Shown here piece after piece: positions 1 to 35,129 of a stretch of DNA of 64,000 nucleotides. The position numbers were made by a program, and so were the translations under genes. A model generated the notes under the pieces. It did not search any database. It saw only the letters and a list, made by a program, of their open reading frames with translations, and had not been told where the DNA came from. This DNA comes from Ischnura elegans (taxonomy: Eukaryota; Arthropoda; Insecta; Odonata; Coenagrionidae), in NCBI RefSeq assembly GCF_921293095.1, contig NC_060252.1, positions 81,550,866 to 81,614,865 on the forward strand. The letters run 5' to 3'. Each line of letters starts with the position of its first letter. The stretch's first letter is position 1.

Positions 1-665
1 CAAAAAGTTTCAAACATTAATGTAGATTAATAAAGTGGCCTTTTCGTATTTTTAAAACGCATATTTTGTTGTAAAATAACGAAAATGTTTAAACATTATC
101 TAGTCCTACAGTTTGCCCCGAAAGAAAAAACAAAACTAATAGAAACACGTCTGACTTTATTTGCAATTTTTCTCATCATCATCATCACTGGTCAACAATC
201 CTAGGATTGGTTTGACGCAGCTCTCCACTCAGTTCTCCTATCAGCTAATCTTTTCACTTTTGCAATTTTTCTATGATCCGAAAATACATGATTTTTATGT
301 AGTATAGATTAGGTATGGGCATTAAAAAAATACGCAGGAGCAAACGAATGCTGCGTTGCCACGTCTTGCGTGCTAAACTTTACTTCCTAGTAACCACCAA
401 TGGCCTGGCGCGGCCCCGTTTGGCAACACGACATTAGTAAAAGTTATTGACATTTACAAATATGAATATTTGTATAGATTATGGATCATAGAAAATTTTC
501 AAATAAATTAAGAATTGTTTCTATCAATTTTATTTTTTCTTTCGAGGTAAACTGTAGGACTAGATAGTATTTAAACATTTTCGTTCTTTTGAAACAAAAT
601 ATGCGTTATAAAAATGGGCAAAAGCCATTTTATTAATGTACATTAATGGTTGCAACTTTTTGTAG
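1..665. mobile_element. MITE with about 140 bp terminal inverted repeats
   Basis: The first ~140 bases (CAAAAAGTTTCAAACATTAA...) recur reverse-complemented at about 525-665 (CAAAAAGTTGCAACCATTAA read on the minus strand), including the shared segment around CTAGTCCTACAGTTT. A non-coding centre separates the arms. The left end coincides with the window edge, so the target duplication cannot be read and the superfamily is unknown. Confidence 0.65.
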
Positions 666-2313
666 AAGATGAATGTTGTAGACGTAGTAGTTTTCCCTAA
701 GTTGAGTTACAAAGCTCATGAAGTTGACAAAACGGCTAATTTTATGGTGCGCGGAGTCATTTATTGCACCGGCGTGTCTACATTTTTGAATTTTTCATAA
801 AACGAAAAATTTAAAAGAATTGAGAATAAAATTTACTGTAAAATAACGTATTACATATAATTATGGCATGCACTGAAGTCCAGATATAAATTTGCAAAGT
901 ACAGCGGCACATCATTTTGACGACGACAGTAGGTTACTCACATAGCCAATGGTATCTCTGTCTGCCCCTACACCTCACTTTTTTTGGAGGAGAAGACAGT
1001 TATCACCATTTTGATTACATCCCACTTTAGTTTTAAGTCAAATTAAAGTGTGAGACTTCCTTTTAAAGGCAAGCTCAAATAATCATAGTGGAATTTGAAG
1101 GGTATCTCGCATCTCATGGAACACACACAGGCACTTTCCATCGGATTTCAACTGATCCCAACTGATTTTTGGTGAAAATGAAATTCACTTTACCTCTACG
1201 AGCTAATCTAAGCAATTATACGCTATCTAAATCAACATTTTGCTTATAGATCTTTTAGATTGGCAGATCTTTTAGCTTGGGGGAGCTCCCTGTAAACCCC
1301 ATTTTGGTGCTTGACAAATATTTGCCACGGAACTGCTATTCATTGAACAAGCCTGGTCAATGTAAGCCAGTTTTATTCCTAGTTTGTGTTTCACGCACCT
1401 ATCATTTCAACCCCTCAACCTGTTGACCCTTGTTGAGAAATCCTTACATTCCTCTTGCTAAACAACAAATTCTGCCCATACATTTTCACAATCACTCTTG
1501 CATGATTATTATATTAATTTTTATGTTACTGTTTGCCAGTCGATATCATTTAGTTGCTTGATATCTTAGATGGGACGTTCAAAATAAATCAAGTTTAAAT
1601 TCTGATACATATTTCGTCATATGAAAAACCATAAAAGAAATACCAAATATTCCTCTAAAGCTATAAAAACACTCGGAAAATGAAAATTAAGTATGAATAC
1701 TGCATAAAAGTTCTGTTTGAAATCCCATCAACTTGAATGGAGCCATCAAGATAACTCCTTTGATCCCTACAAGTATCATATGTCTTACGGTTAACCCTTT
1801 TAGTGCGGCGGGCCGATATATCGGCTTTTGCTGGTTGGGCGAAAAGTGCGGCGGGCCGATATATCGGCTCTTACATAGTACATTATCTAATTTGCTATAT
1901 CTTATTACATTGAAATATTTTTTTTCAGTAAACGGAAAAATATTTTTTTTGATTAACCAGTTTAACCTCAATAATTAAAAAAAAACTGCTTATGGATATA
2001 TAATAAAATAGCTTTGTATTGTTTTTTTTTCCTAGTTGCTACATTTTATGAAAATACCCTCCGCATTTCTCGCCAGTAACCCAGGAAGAAGGATAGCACT
2101 AAGAGGGTTAAAGACAAAAGAACCTTCCCAATGCAGTTCCAGAACATGCATTCATCAGGAGTTCTTGAAATATTAAATAAGGATTGAAGAGTAACATACA
2201 TTAATACCATAACTTATACAATAGAAAATACAATAATACCATGCAATTCAAAATTAGCCAAAAATTTCTTTTTAACAAGAACAAGGATATCCACAGAAGG
2301 TAAAAATAATTAC
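666..2313 (-). other. CBP intron 9 (partial), with one MITE
   Basis: Sequence beyond the exon 9 donor. Apart from the piggyBac-like MITE at 1791-2111 I see no exon-like stretch; the next CBP exon must lie outside the window. Confidence 0.6.
1791..2111. mobile_element. piggyBac-like MITE flanked by TTAA
   Basis: TTAA at 1791-1794 and 2108-2111 flank inverted ends CCCTTTTAGTGC and CCCTCTTAGTGC. TTAA targets and CCC-starting ends are the signature of the piggyBac superfamily. Near the left end a unit containing the palindrome CCGATATATCGG is repeated twice (about 1806-1869). No transposase. Confidence 0.75.
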
Positions 2314-25562
<23,249 letters not shown>

Positions 25563-26170
25563 ATCTCCCTGTTTACCAAGCCGTGCCTGCTACACAATAT
25601 CCCATCTATTACGATATGATTCGGTCACACATGGCTTTTTTAAGATCTCACGACATAACCGACGCCTCAATTTTGATGTGCCGAAAGTTCGGTGTTTAAT
25701 ACACCTTTCAAGGCACATATTAGAAATACACCTTCAACCATGGGGCATAGCGAAGCCTAAAACTGGCCGATGAGCTTACACGGAACCCCGCACCATCTCT
25801 CCGACTCGGGAACTCCAACAATGATACCAATCCAAATCGAACACAATTTTTTCCTTTTGAAAGCTTTTTGAACACACCTCGACCAACTAGAACAACACAA
25901 TACACAATTGGTCACAAATAAGAACGGAAACTGCTAATATGAAACGGAAGAGAAACCATAATTTCAAGAATAAACTCCAAATTTCCTCAGAGTACGAGTT
26001 AGTCAAAATGGCGGCTGTTGATGAAAAGTTTTTCTACGCTTGTCAGAAAATTTCCGACTATTAATGAGCCCTTTGCTCTCCCATTGGTCCAGTTGAACCA
26101 TGTGACCAAATTAAGCGCTCCCATTGGTTGCCGTCATTTCCGAAGGGTTTACCTGACGTCATGTGCATCC
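25563..26170 (-). promoter_or_regulatory. CBP 5' leader and probable promoter with CRE, CCAAT and YY1-like sites
   Basis: Upstream of the CBP start codon are a perfect palindromic CRE, TGACGTCA (26154-26161), two CCAAT boxes in minus orientation (26081-26087 and 26121-26127), and AAAATGGCGGC (26005-26015), a YY1-type motif that is often near transcription starts. No TATA box is obvious. The clustering just upstream of exon 1 suggests initiation around 26.0 kb. A CRE in a gene for the CREB co-activator would allow feedback, but that is inference. Confidence 0.5.
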
Positions 26171-28493
26171 ACGAAGATTCACGAAGTGTAATTGCTCCAG
26201 CGGTAGGTATATCGAAGAAGTAATAAGTCAGTAAATAACTCGTAGCCCTTTTATTTATTAGTTTGTGTTGATCCTGTTTGATAAAACTCGCCGGCAGTAA
26301 GTACTTTATTCTCATATTGACGGTGTTTTCAGAGCTTTGGGGTTTACTTTAAGTCAAGTCCCAGAATTTGCTAGAATCTGAAGATATTATCTTATAGTTA
26401 TATGGTCTCAATCATTCTTACGAAGCTGTAGTGGTCTACAAACGTCCTAATTTATTATGCTGTTGATTGTAGAAGTTAGTCATGTTTAGATATACCTTGA
26501 TTATATTGAAGAAAATTGCATGTGTTCTTAATGTAGTGGTCAAAGTCATTCTTATCCCGTGGTTTTTTGATTTACATTGTGACTCTTCTAATCTCCCCTT
26601 GAATTTATTATTTGCTAGAACACATAGCTATTAATTTGTGCATCTGTGTGTTCAGTAATGTAATAGTAGCCTTTAGGTACGGAATGCGAAGCTACTTGTT
26701 GCTTCGTTGTACTAATCACCGTGTTAGATAGAGACCAATTTGTATTGTCTCGTGTGGTCAGTGTCTGGATAAATGATTCGTTGAGTTGTCGTGGTTTCTT
26801 ACCTGCAATTGCCCATCGTAAATTCATGACTTAAGCACGAGTCGTTAGCAGTGGAGAATGACGTCCCTTAGGATAGCATTTCATATTTAAAGGGCATGTT
26901 TTGTGCAATATTGTCTTGTGTTGCGGAATTGCCATTATTGTCTTGAAATCTGTGGGTCACAATTATATGAATAGTTTCTGTCAGTAAAGGGTATTGTCAT
27001 ATTTTCAAATTGGCACTCTCCTTTCTCCATCAGATAATCAAATTTTTTGTCATGGTGTTGGCATTATGAGTACTTATTTGGTTCTTTGAAAAATTGTGAA
27101 TTTATTGGTGACAATTGTTCAGTAATAGGGATCATTGGCCGATATTAGTTTGACAACATGCCGCACTGTGTGCCTCACGTGTTTTCCGCGCGCGCGAAGT
27201 GAGGAAGGTCAGGGTCATTTATTTGCCGCAACGCCACTCCACGGCGTGTGCAGGAACGATATCAAAATTATTGACAGTTTCTTCCAAGCCTGCAGTTTAT
27301 GAATTAAAAAAAATATTCTCTGATTCTCTATTCTCTCAATGTTGCGCTCAGCATATCAATTTAACAATTTGCAATGACTCCTCTTCTTTTCACTTAGTTC
27401 TTTTTATGGTACTGTTTACTGTCGAGCAAGCAGTTTTAGATGTATACTGCCCCAGGTGTCTTTTTACGTGAAGCATTGAAGTGTCAATATGGCGTTTCTC
27501 ATTATCAATCTTTCGTTTCGAAGCAGGCTTTGGACGTAATTGTATATCCCGATAAATTGTTGGAATTTTAGCGCGACCCTTGAATAAGGGCGAGTTTCTC
27601 ATTGAATGGTACAGATAAACAATTTTTCGTGTTTTCGATCCATCTTTTGCTGATGTCGAGGAATTCGTATGTACTTCGTTATTTCGGTCTTCGAGACTTT
27701 TGGAAGATTTCATCAATTGTTTCCATTATTTTGACACAGTTCTATACCAAATCAGGTCCTACATATGACAGTATAAGCACCCCTCTCTCTTCAGCGCCCC
27801 GAGTCCAACTCGGTCATTTCGTTTAGATTCTCAGGAAAAGTCATTCACACCGTTGTAAATAATCGTTTTACGGTGGCTGAAGGTTTATTGAAGCTCTTTC
27901 ATAACATACCTTGCACTGTTCCAAGGAGAAATTACTCTTAGACTAAAGGACTATAGTGTGTCTATAGGATTTATTATATTCTCAAACTACATTATATGAA
28001 GCACGTAGTCCGAAAAACTTACCAATCTACAGACAATTTGGCAACTTCCGGTGTAAAAATTTATTAATGCTTTTTAAGCACTATTTAAACTCACAACAAC
28101 CTGGGAAATATCGCACTTCGTCTTCCAGCGGAGCTGAGATTGGTCTGACTGACTCACAATCAGTCTAGGTTGATAAATGGAATGGTCTGACTAGACTTAT
28201 TTGAGAGGAGGCCAAGTGAGCTCACTTTCGAAACCAGTCTGAACTCTCATTCGTTCCGACTGTGAGCAGGTCTGAGTGGTACACACATTACTTCAATACA
28301 GCATTGTGCATAGCTATTTGACTGAGTCCTCTTAAGATCACTTTCTTTCATGAAGTCACTGCTGTTTGGGCGGAATCGTTCATAGTTTTATCTCTAAAAT
28401 GGGGAAAAAGGTTTATTCGTGGGTTTCCTCAATCGGTTATTAATTTTAAACTTGATTGTTTCTGGCTTTACTTTGTGAAAATCCATTCTTAAT
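26171..28493. other. Intergenic sequence upstream of CBP
   Basis: No gene is recognised. A 107-codon open frame on the minus strand (27390-27716, lysine- and serine-rich) has no motif I recognise and is probably chance or an old relic. The stretch includes a small CpG-rich patch at 27180-27200. Confidence 0.5.
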
Positions 28494-28540
28494 AATAAAA
28501 CGTTATTTTACTTTTCCACACGATTTAATTAATACGACCG

Positions 28541-28586
28541 GTTTCGTTGCAGAGGCGACATCATCAGGTACAGAAACAGTTAAAAT
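28541..28586 (-). ncRNA. Hammerhead-like motif, minus-strand arm
   Basis: Mirror copy of the motif at 28609-28648. CTGATGA, GAAACCGGTC and stem I are retained; stem II is GTCGC/GCAAC with one mismatched pair. Probably weaker than the plus-strand arm. Confidence 0.5.
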
Positions 28587-28608
28587 AACTGTTTTTATAA
28601 CGGTTTCT

Positions 28609-28648
28609 GTACCTGATGATGTCGCCTCTGCGACGAAACCGGTCGTAT
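28609..28648 (+). ncRNA. Hammerhead ribozyme, type I, minimal (predicted)
   Basis: Core CTGATGA (28613-28619), stem II GTCGC/GCGAC with loop CTCT (28621-28634), GAAA (28635-28638), self-complementary stem III ACCGGT, and cleavage triplet GTC ending at 28644. Stem I pairs GUAC (28609-28612) with GUAU (28645-28648). One extra T (28620) lies between box 1 and stem II, which departs from the textbook core. The self-complementary stem III without a loop suggests activity as a dimer, as known for retrotransposon hammerheads. Activity itself is inference. Confidence 0.65.
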
Positions 28649-29028
28649 TAATTAAATCATGTGGAAAAGTACAATAACGTTTTATTATTACGGTTATTAA
28701 TTATCCAATTACTCTTATGTTAATGATTAACAACAGTAATTTTCCACCAATAGCAACTCTATGTAAAGCTATACTAGCTAGACTATGTAAAGCATTCTCA
28801 TACTACCTGCATTGAAGAACATATTTTGAATCTTTCATTTAGATATTTACCCTTTCCTACCAGAGCCTACAATAGGAAAATGTTTTCGTGCTACGAGTAG
28901 CATGAGAATATTTTTAACCTCTCTGTACGGAGCTCTTTTTTGGGGATCATGTGCCTGGGTATTTTTGTCCCTCAGATTTGGGACCCAGCTCTTCCCTTAC
29001 CCCGTCCACTGGACTCTACCCTCTAACC

Positions 29029-30196
29029 CAGTGGCGCCGACTCCATGGGGCTTGAGGGGGCCCAAGCCCCCTCAAAAATTCGTTATGGTTGTGAGGAGAA
29101 ATGTGTAAAGCCCGTATGACACTTGCCAATTTATTGGCCAATCCATTGGATATTGGATTGTGTACCCACTGACACACGCCAATTTCTAGCCCAATCTCAG
29201 TTTCACAATATTGGGCACAATTTCTTGGCCAATCTACAATTTAGAACAGGTTCTATTTTCTCGAGGCCAATCTCCAATCAGAACTCAGTCTTGTCGACTC
29301 CTAGTGGCCAAAACTAGAAGCTCTTTGCAAAAAATTTCACCTCGGAATTTTAATATCATATATAAAAACTTTACAAGCATAGCAACCCATGAAATAGCTC
29401 AAATAATTAATGTGTACTTTGAGGGAATATAAATTCACAAACATCAACTGTCTAAAGTGGGTAATTCGGAAATAACATTTCGGATATTTAATGAATAAAA
29501 ACGTCGTGTTTCTCCTCGATAGCGTCTATATTTTGTTTATTTTACAATTATTAAACTATTTTTCATGATTTGAGCGCTAAAGTTTCGGGTGAAAGTCCCA
29601 ATTGATGACACAATCTCTGTTTATTCGATGAACATATTCCAGCCAAAACGAGCCGCTACGTTATCTTGGCTCACCTATGAGATCACCATATTGCCTATCT
29701 CTCATCATTCAAGGAACTCACCCGAATGAAATTTCGAGCAATTCGAGAATATCTTTGCAGCCCCTCGAAATAGTTATTAAATTTACAATTATTATGCCAC
29801 CTCCCATTCTGTAGCTCATTGGCAATTAACCTGCGTCTTGAGATGCTCTTTTGTCATTTTGTGTTATGTGGCGTTCTCTAGTGGGGTATTAGAACACTAT
29901 AACGGCCAATATTGGTGTAAATATTGGTACGTGTCATACGATGCGTAAAGCCCAATATTTTTACCAATATTGGGCCAATATATTGGCCAATAAATTGGCA
30001 AGTGTCATACGGGCTTAAGGCTTGTTGATTTTCCCCGGAGTGTCCAGATATCGAGATTCGAGTTATAAGGTTCTAATTCTGATCATACGACTCTTCTAAA
30101 ATGCTTAAAAAACTTAAAACTCACTACTTAAAAATTTCCCGGGGCAAGATCCCTGGTTTGGGCCCCCCCAATATTTTTTGTAAGTCGGCGTCCCTG
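29029..30196. mobile_element. hAT-type MITE, with a nested Harbinger MITE
   Basis: Ends CAGTGGCGCCGACT and (minus strand) CAGGGACGCCGACT, flanked by the perfect 8 bp duplication CTCTAACC (29021-29028 and 30197-30204). CAGNG ends and 8 bp target duplications define hAT elements. Only ~80 bases on the left and ~180 on the right belong to this element; the rest is the nested insertion. Confidence 0.88.
29109..30015. mobile_element. PIF/Harbinger-type MITE
   Basis: Inverted ends AGCCCGTATGACACTTGCCA and its mirror, with target duplication TAA (29106-29108 and 30016-30018), inserted in the hAT MITE. The subterminal regions repeat the motif TTGGCCAAT many times in both orientations. 907 bp, no transposase. 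Confidence 0.85.
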
Positions 30197-30358
30197 CTCT
30201 AACCCTATTATGGCACAAATCCACGGTCAACTTATTGACAGGTGTTTTATTCAACATTGCATTAGATTTTCATGATAGTTTATTCTTCTAAAAGAATTAC
30301 TAACAATTTTTAAGCATTTGGAAATTCAAACAGATTTCTAGCATTAATAACGGCTAGT

Positions 30359-30646
30359 TTAACCCTGCAACCGTACACCTCCATTTCTGTTACACTAACC
30401 GTATACTGGGGTACTGAGTACCCCAAAGAGTTATAAAACATATAAAATGCAAAAACTTATTTTTATTAAAAAAACCATTGAAAACGCGTTATTTTGGCCT
30501 TAAATTATTGCAAAATATAAATTTAATTACATGTTTTAATATTTCAACAAATATAATAAGAGAATTAAGAAACCTTACATAAAATTTTCGGGAAAGTTAA
30601 AATTCCCTGGGGCACTGAGTGCCCCGGTGTACGGTTCCAGGGTTAA
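30359..30646. mobile_element. piggyBac-like MITE flanked by TTAA
   Basis: TTAA at 30359-30362 and 30643-30646; ends CCCTGCAACCGTACACC and (minus strand) CCCTGGAACCGTACACC. Inner motif GGGGTACTGAGTACCCC / GGGGCACTGAGTGCCCC is a palindrome present near each end. Unrelated in sequence to the one at 1791-2111. Confidence 0.85.
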
Positions 30647-31203
30647 TACTTACTAACTAAAGTTAAGTACGAGGAAATACGGCTGGAAGTCCAGAAGTGC
30701 ATTGTTTTTAATGCTTAAGCTTCGTTTATAAATTGCTTACGCACAGAAAATAATGAGGAATTAATTTCAAAGTATAAAAAATTTGTAGTGTGCACAAAAT
30801 ATATCATTAAAACTATTGACAATATAACCACCTTGCAATGGATTCCTGCGTTGAGGATGATCGTAAATGAGTGGGAAAGTCGGGCTTAATTGCTGAGGAG
30901 TGGCCCTTCAGGCTTGTTAAGCTGAGAGTCTGGCTGGGCCTGAATGCATCCAAAAATTGCTACCTCAGCCGTCACGTCCCTTCACTCGCATTGGCCGTCG
31001 TCTGGACGTTTGCTTTGAAAAATCCACGGCAGCTGTACATCACATCAGGTCTTCTACATATGAAAATACCCGTTGGCTACACCTGACGTCTGGCACATAA
31101 GGTTAACATGGAAATTGAGTGAGAAAATCTCCAATAAAGATAAATAATCACTGACAGTATTCCCTTTTCCTCAGACTCACTAGTACCCAATATTGGTCAT
31201 GAT

Positions 31204-31710
31204 ATGTGTTTCACAGTTGGTGCGAAGGCTTCTGCATTTTTTGGGTTTCACTACATCATCGTTGTGATAAAGACAACAGTTTCTCCTGGATTCCAGCAGG
31301 CGTCTTCAGGTCGAATTGCGTGATCCCCTGTTTTGGCCACCATTAAATATATGAACCAAGACTCAATATCATCTGGGAAGGGACAAAAGTTATCGCCATA
31401 GAATCCTTATATTTTCCTTGGATCGTTCACTATGCGATTGAAACATCTAGACATTCTCATAATTTCAATCGAGAGGATAGCTACCAACTCCACAGCATGT
31501 GGAAGAGACTCTTCGTCCCATACCCTCCTGTTATTGATTTCAAGGCAACGAATAATCGTCAACACACACCACTGGGCTGCCGATATAACGGCAGCCAAAA
31601 CATGGCGTCAAGCACCTCGGCCTGAAGATACCTGCTGGAATGCAAGAGACACTGCTGTCTACATCACAGGGACAACGCTGTGAAATCCAAAAAATGCAAC
31701 CTTCATTATA
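31204..31710. mobile_element. Degenerate palindromic element with hammerhead-like boxes
   Basis: About 110 bases at 31204-31320 recur inverted at 31600-31710. Read outward each arm has CTGAAGA, then a CCTG...CAGG/CAAG stem, then GAGAAAC or GAGACAC. This is the layout of the palindromes at 28.5 and 46.3 kb, but the boxes are eroded and the arms differ at many sites. Confidence 0.5.
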
Positions 31711-32384
31711 CATATTTCCCAGTGTCTGGCTGTGATAACAGAGTATTTATCCTAGAGTCTCTAATTCTATATGAAAAAAGTGGTTTATAGACCATAATTT
31801 AAGCACACATGAGGGAGGCAAATGGCAGATTTGATAAGTGAAGATTGATAATTCTGCTCACTTTCTCTTTCAATTTTCAAAAATCAAGGTAAACGTATTG
31901 ATACATGGTTAGATTTTTGTCTGTTCCTCTGGTTCCTTGAGAAATCACCACTTCCTCTCCTCCCTACTTCCTGCAATCTACTACAGAGTCAGCTCTCCAT
32001 TTTGTTATAATTTTCATGGAAATTCTCTCTTCAATTTTTTTGTGATCTTCTATTGCCACCTCCAGCCTCATATTTAGAATCACTGGGATGGTTAAGCATA
32101 TTTTTGTTAATAGTGACCCACCATGGGCGGTTATCACCTAGTTGAAGTCAGATTAATGATGTTTGATGATCTTCTTCAGACTCTGGTCTCCACACTCATG
32201 CCATATTAATACCATACGTATTTGTTATTAATGTTGGTGGCCCTTGGGCCATTTGTCCTTTTATAATATTTAATTTCAGATTCATCCCTATGCTTTGCAT
32301 TATTTTATTCTAGAATAATTTCAGTTAGGTATATTTGTGTCATTGGCAAAGTTATGAAGACCTTTTCATCAAAATATGTCAAGA

Positions 32385-33050
32385 ATAGGGTGGTTTCCTA
32401 TTATTTTTTTATTGCCAAAATCTAAAGATTATTACTCCTGGAGTACGCATTTCACACTTTTAGATTTTTAAATGACGATATCTATTTTTCGTGATTAAAT
32501 GAAAAGTGAAAAATTCCAAGCGTATGAAATCGCGACGGCTAAGTATGAATGATGGGAAAAGCCCATGTGACGTCATTCTGGTTCGCACTGCCGCAAAGTG
32601 AGGTGACCTTGGGGTGAGAATATGTGCGCCGCTGAGATGCAGGCTGCTTGCAGGTAGCAGAGTACCCTGCTGTCAGGTAGTGCTTGGCTTAAAAAAGGAT
32701 TATTAATACCTTACCAAACGCAGGAAACTTTCTGACTATGGGCAGTTTTAATTGGTGATTATTAAGAGATGTGTACCTGAGCTCTATGCCTCATGCATGC
32801 AGTGGTAATCTCAGACGATGTAGAACTCTTATCTACTCGTATAGAAACTAGGTCCCTGTGACGTCACGTGGAGTGGCATCTCATGGATGCCAATCTGGCC
32901 TTTTTCAAATGCGGATAAAATTGACCATTGCCATTCATCTAAACTGGGATATCTAAAACCAAATAATTTGTATATTAAGTACACCCGAATGGTGGGTAAA
33001 GAATCGCAATCAATGCCTTTCGTTTTCTATGATGAAGGAAACTACCCTAT
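32385..33050. mobile_element. MITE family with ATAGGGTGGTTTCC ends, copy 1
   Basis: Inverted ends ATAGGGTGGTTTCC and ATAGGGTAGTTTCC bound 666 bases. The second copy (51411-52077) matches over its whole length. Contains two CRE palindromes TGACGTCA (32568-32575 and 32859-32866). No coding capacity; the superfamily is not decided, and the flanks fit a 2 bp target. Confidence 0.75.
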
Positions 33051-33448
33051 TCTATTTATTCCAGTACAGTTCCAAAAAGTACTATCATTTTTTATTCAAA
33101 TCGTTTCTATAAGAATATCAATAAGTAGCTTTTTTTAATGTTAACATGTTTACACTGCCTTAAATATGTACACATTGTTTTGAGAGATGCTTCTTTGATG
33201 ATATCTCAGCCCCTCCAGTGCTCTTTTACCATCTGCGGCATAATGGGATTTTTCTTGTAGACCACTGTTCCATGAGGATTGCCTAGCATTTCATTGGCCA
33301 TTAACTCTTCTGTGTTCAAAGTTCAGGCTTTGCTCTCTGGCTGTGGTGCTGTGTGCACAATTTGGACTGCTCGTAGAATCTGATGCTCAGCAGTCCATAC
33401 CACCTTGTCCGGTATAGTCCATAAGTTTCCAATGGGGAGAATGATGCC

Positions 33449-33560
33449 TCGATAGCTTAACTGGCTAAAGCACTTAGCCGAAAATTGGGGGATTCCGGTT
33501 CAAATACCTGTCCAGGTGAATGATTTTTTGATAATGATGCCATAGCCGTCAAAACTAGTC
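33449..33560 (+). repeat. tRNA-derived SINE
   Basis: GCCTCGATAGCTTAACTGGC followed by TAAAGCACTTAGCCG resembles a tRNA 5' half with A box, and GGTTCAAATAC a B box about 30 bases on. A non-tRNA tail follows (GATAATGATGCCATAGCCGTC). A true tRNA is unlikely because the acceptor arm does not close. Confidence 0.55.
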
Positions 33561-34479
33561 GACAGGAAATAAAAGTTTTGTGGAACAGCTCTAGGTTTTT
33601 GCTTTTTTATGAATGATTCCTTCTCTGTGGATTTTTCACTCAATTATGCTGTTGTTAATTTAAGGCAAATAAAAGAGATCATTCGCATTTCAAATGTCCT
33701 ATCTGATCATTTAAAAATAAATTTGTAATAACAAAATATTGTAATGCATTTACACGCTGTTGATTGGCTGCGTATGAATTATAAACTGGTCTTACCTATG
33801 ACCTCTTTGAGCCAGTGTCCTGCTACCCTCACAGCTAGGGCGGGAGCCTTGTGAGGTGCTCTTTTGTTTGGGATTAGCATTTCCAGGAGACGCTTTTATT
33901 CATTCCCACAAATGCACATTGCTGATTCTTTGCTGGTTTGAGTATAATCTTTCCCCGGTGAGATTTTCCTATTTTGAGCGATAATTGAGAAATCCCTTGG
34001 CGATAGTGTCCGTATAAAAGAGAATTGTGCCCAACAAGGAGTCCATGCTATTATGTTTGAGGTTCGATCCTTAGAGAAATCATATCCCTCTCCAGGTCAA
34101 TTTCATGGTGTCGACAAAGAGGAGTTTCACTGTATCTGCACTACAATGTAGAAATTGTTTTCATGTTTTTCATTTCCATAAAGGCATTGTATCAATGGTA
34201 AAAGTGATGAAGTACTATTTAAAGGAAGCACGAGATAAATACATAAGTCAAACACATCAGTGCTATTTTTGAAATAGTTCAAGATATTATTCTAGTTCCA
34301 GGGTCCTCTACCCTTGCAACTAACATAGGTGTATGGAAATGTTGTCTTTTGGGAATTTTTACATATTAGTGAGGTCTTTGGTACAAAAAAAACTTGCTTC
34401 ATATTGAGTTCTTTGGTTAATCCGAAAATGTGACCAAAATACAAGGTTTGTCCGAACAGTATCTGACTTAGTTAATATC

Positions 34480-34960
34480 TCCGCATTGGCTCTTTTCTCA
34501 GTGATGTGAGCTGTAGCATCCTTTGAAGTGTTCCTCATTTGATTAATCTACACGCTCCCATCGGTGCTACCAAACCTTAAAGCAGTCCTTAAATCCAGAT
34601 TTTGGAATGGGTTTTAGCTTGCATGTGGCATTACTTTGAGGAGTCTAGTCGTCAATCCGCTTTCCTTTGAGTGCAATTTTCAATTTTAGGAATATCCAAA
34701 ATTCGCAGGGAGACATGTCTGGTCTGAATGGAGGCTGGCAAAGCTGTACAAACTCATGTTTTGCCAAAAACTGCTGCACAAGGAGTGATGAATGCACTGG
34801 CGTGTTACCGTGGTGAAAGAGCCAGTCACCACTTGACCAGAAACACGATCGTTTTCTTCTCACAGCGTCACGCAATATTTACTAAACTTCAACGTATTGT
34901 TGTCTGTTGGTCGTCTGACCTCTTGAAGCAAATCTGTGGTGCACAACACCCTCGCAATTG
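34480..34960 (-). pseudogene. mariner transposase relic
   Basis: Minus-strand frame 34875-34645 reads DWLFHHGNTPVHSSLLVQQF and PPFRPDMSPCEFWIFLKLK, the C-terminal catalytic part of a mariner (DD34D) transposase. The family's catalytic aspartate in HHDNAPAH is glycine here (HHGNTPVH), and the N-terminal half is not open. No terminal repeats identified. Dead fragment. Confidence 0.8.
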
Positions 34961-35129
34961 AAAAAAATAATCAGTTTAATGCTTGGCCATATATTGGTGA
35001 ATACATTTATAAAAATTTCCAAGTTTGAGCTATTAAACATGCAACTTTATATACTAACCACCTTGCTTTAAAAACCAAGCCCTTCAAAATGATGAGTACA
35101 GCACTTTGCAGTATCCTAGTTATTAGTCT

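Larger units (their letters stand above)
28494..28688. mobile_element. Palindromic element with hammerhead-like cores in both arms
   Basis: Near-perfect inverted repeat of about 95 bases per arm, centred near 28591, ending AATAAAACGTTATT. Each arm has box 1 CTGATGA, a stem II, and GAAACCGGTC. This architecture resembles terminal repeats of Penelope-like elements and retrozymes. No coding capacity and no clear target duplication. Confidence 0.75.

Noticed and set aside
26009..26062. ATGGCGGCTGTTGATGAAAA on the plus strand as the start of a divergent gene
   Set aside because: Only 17 codons before a stop with no donor or downstream exon recognised; the motif fits a YY1-type promoter site better.
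27390..27716. 107-codon minus-strand frame as a host gene
   Set aside because: No motif, no splice context and no ATG context beyond chance; kept only as a remark.
33449..33560. A functional tRNA gene
   Set aside because: A and B box-like sequences exist, but the acceptor stem does not close and the tail is SINE-like. The same applies to 19085-19205 and 62352-62520.
34020..34100. SINE B box (GGTTCGATCC near 34060)
   Set aside because: No matching A box at the proper distance; may be chance.
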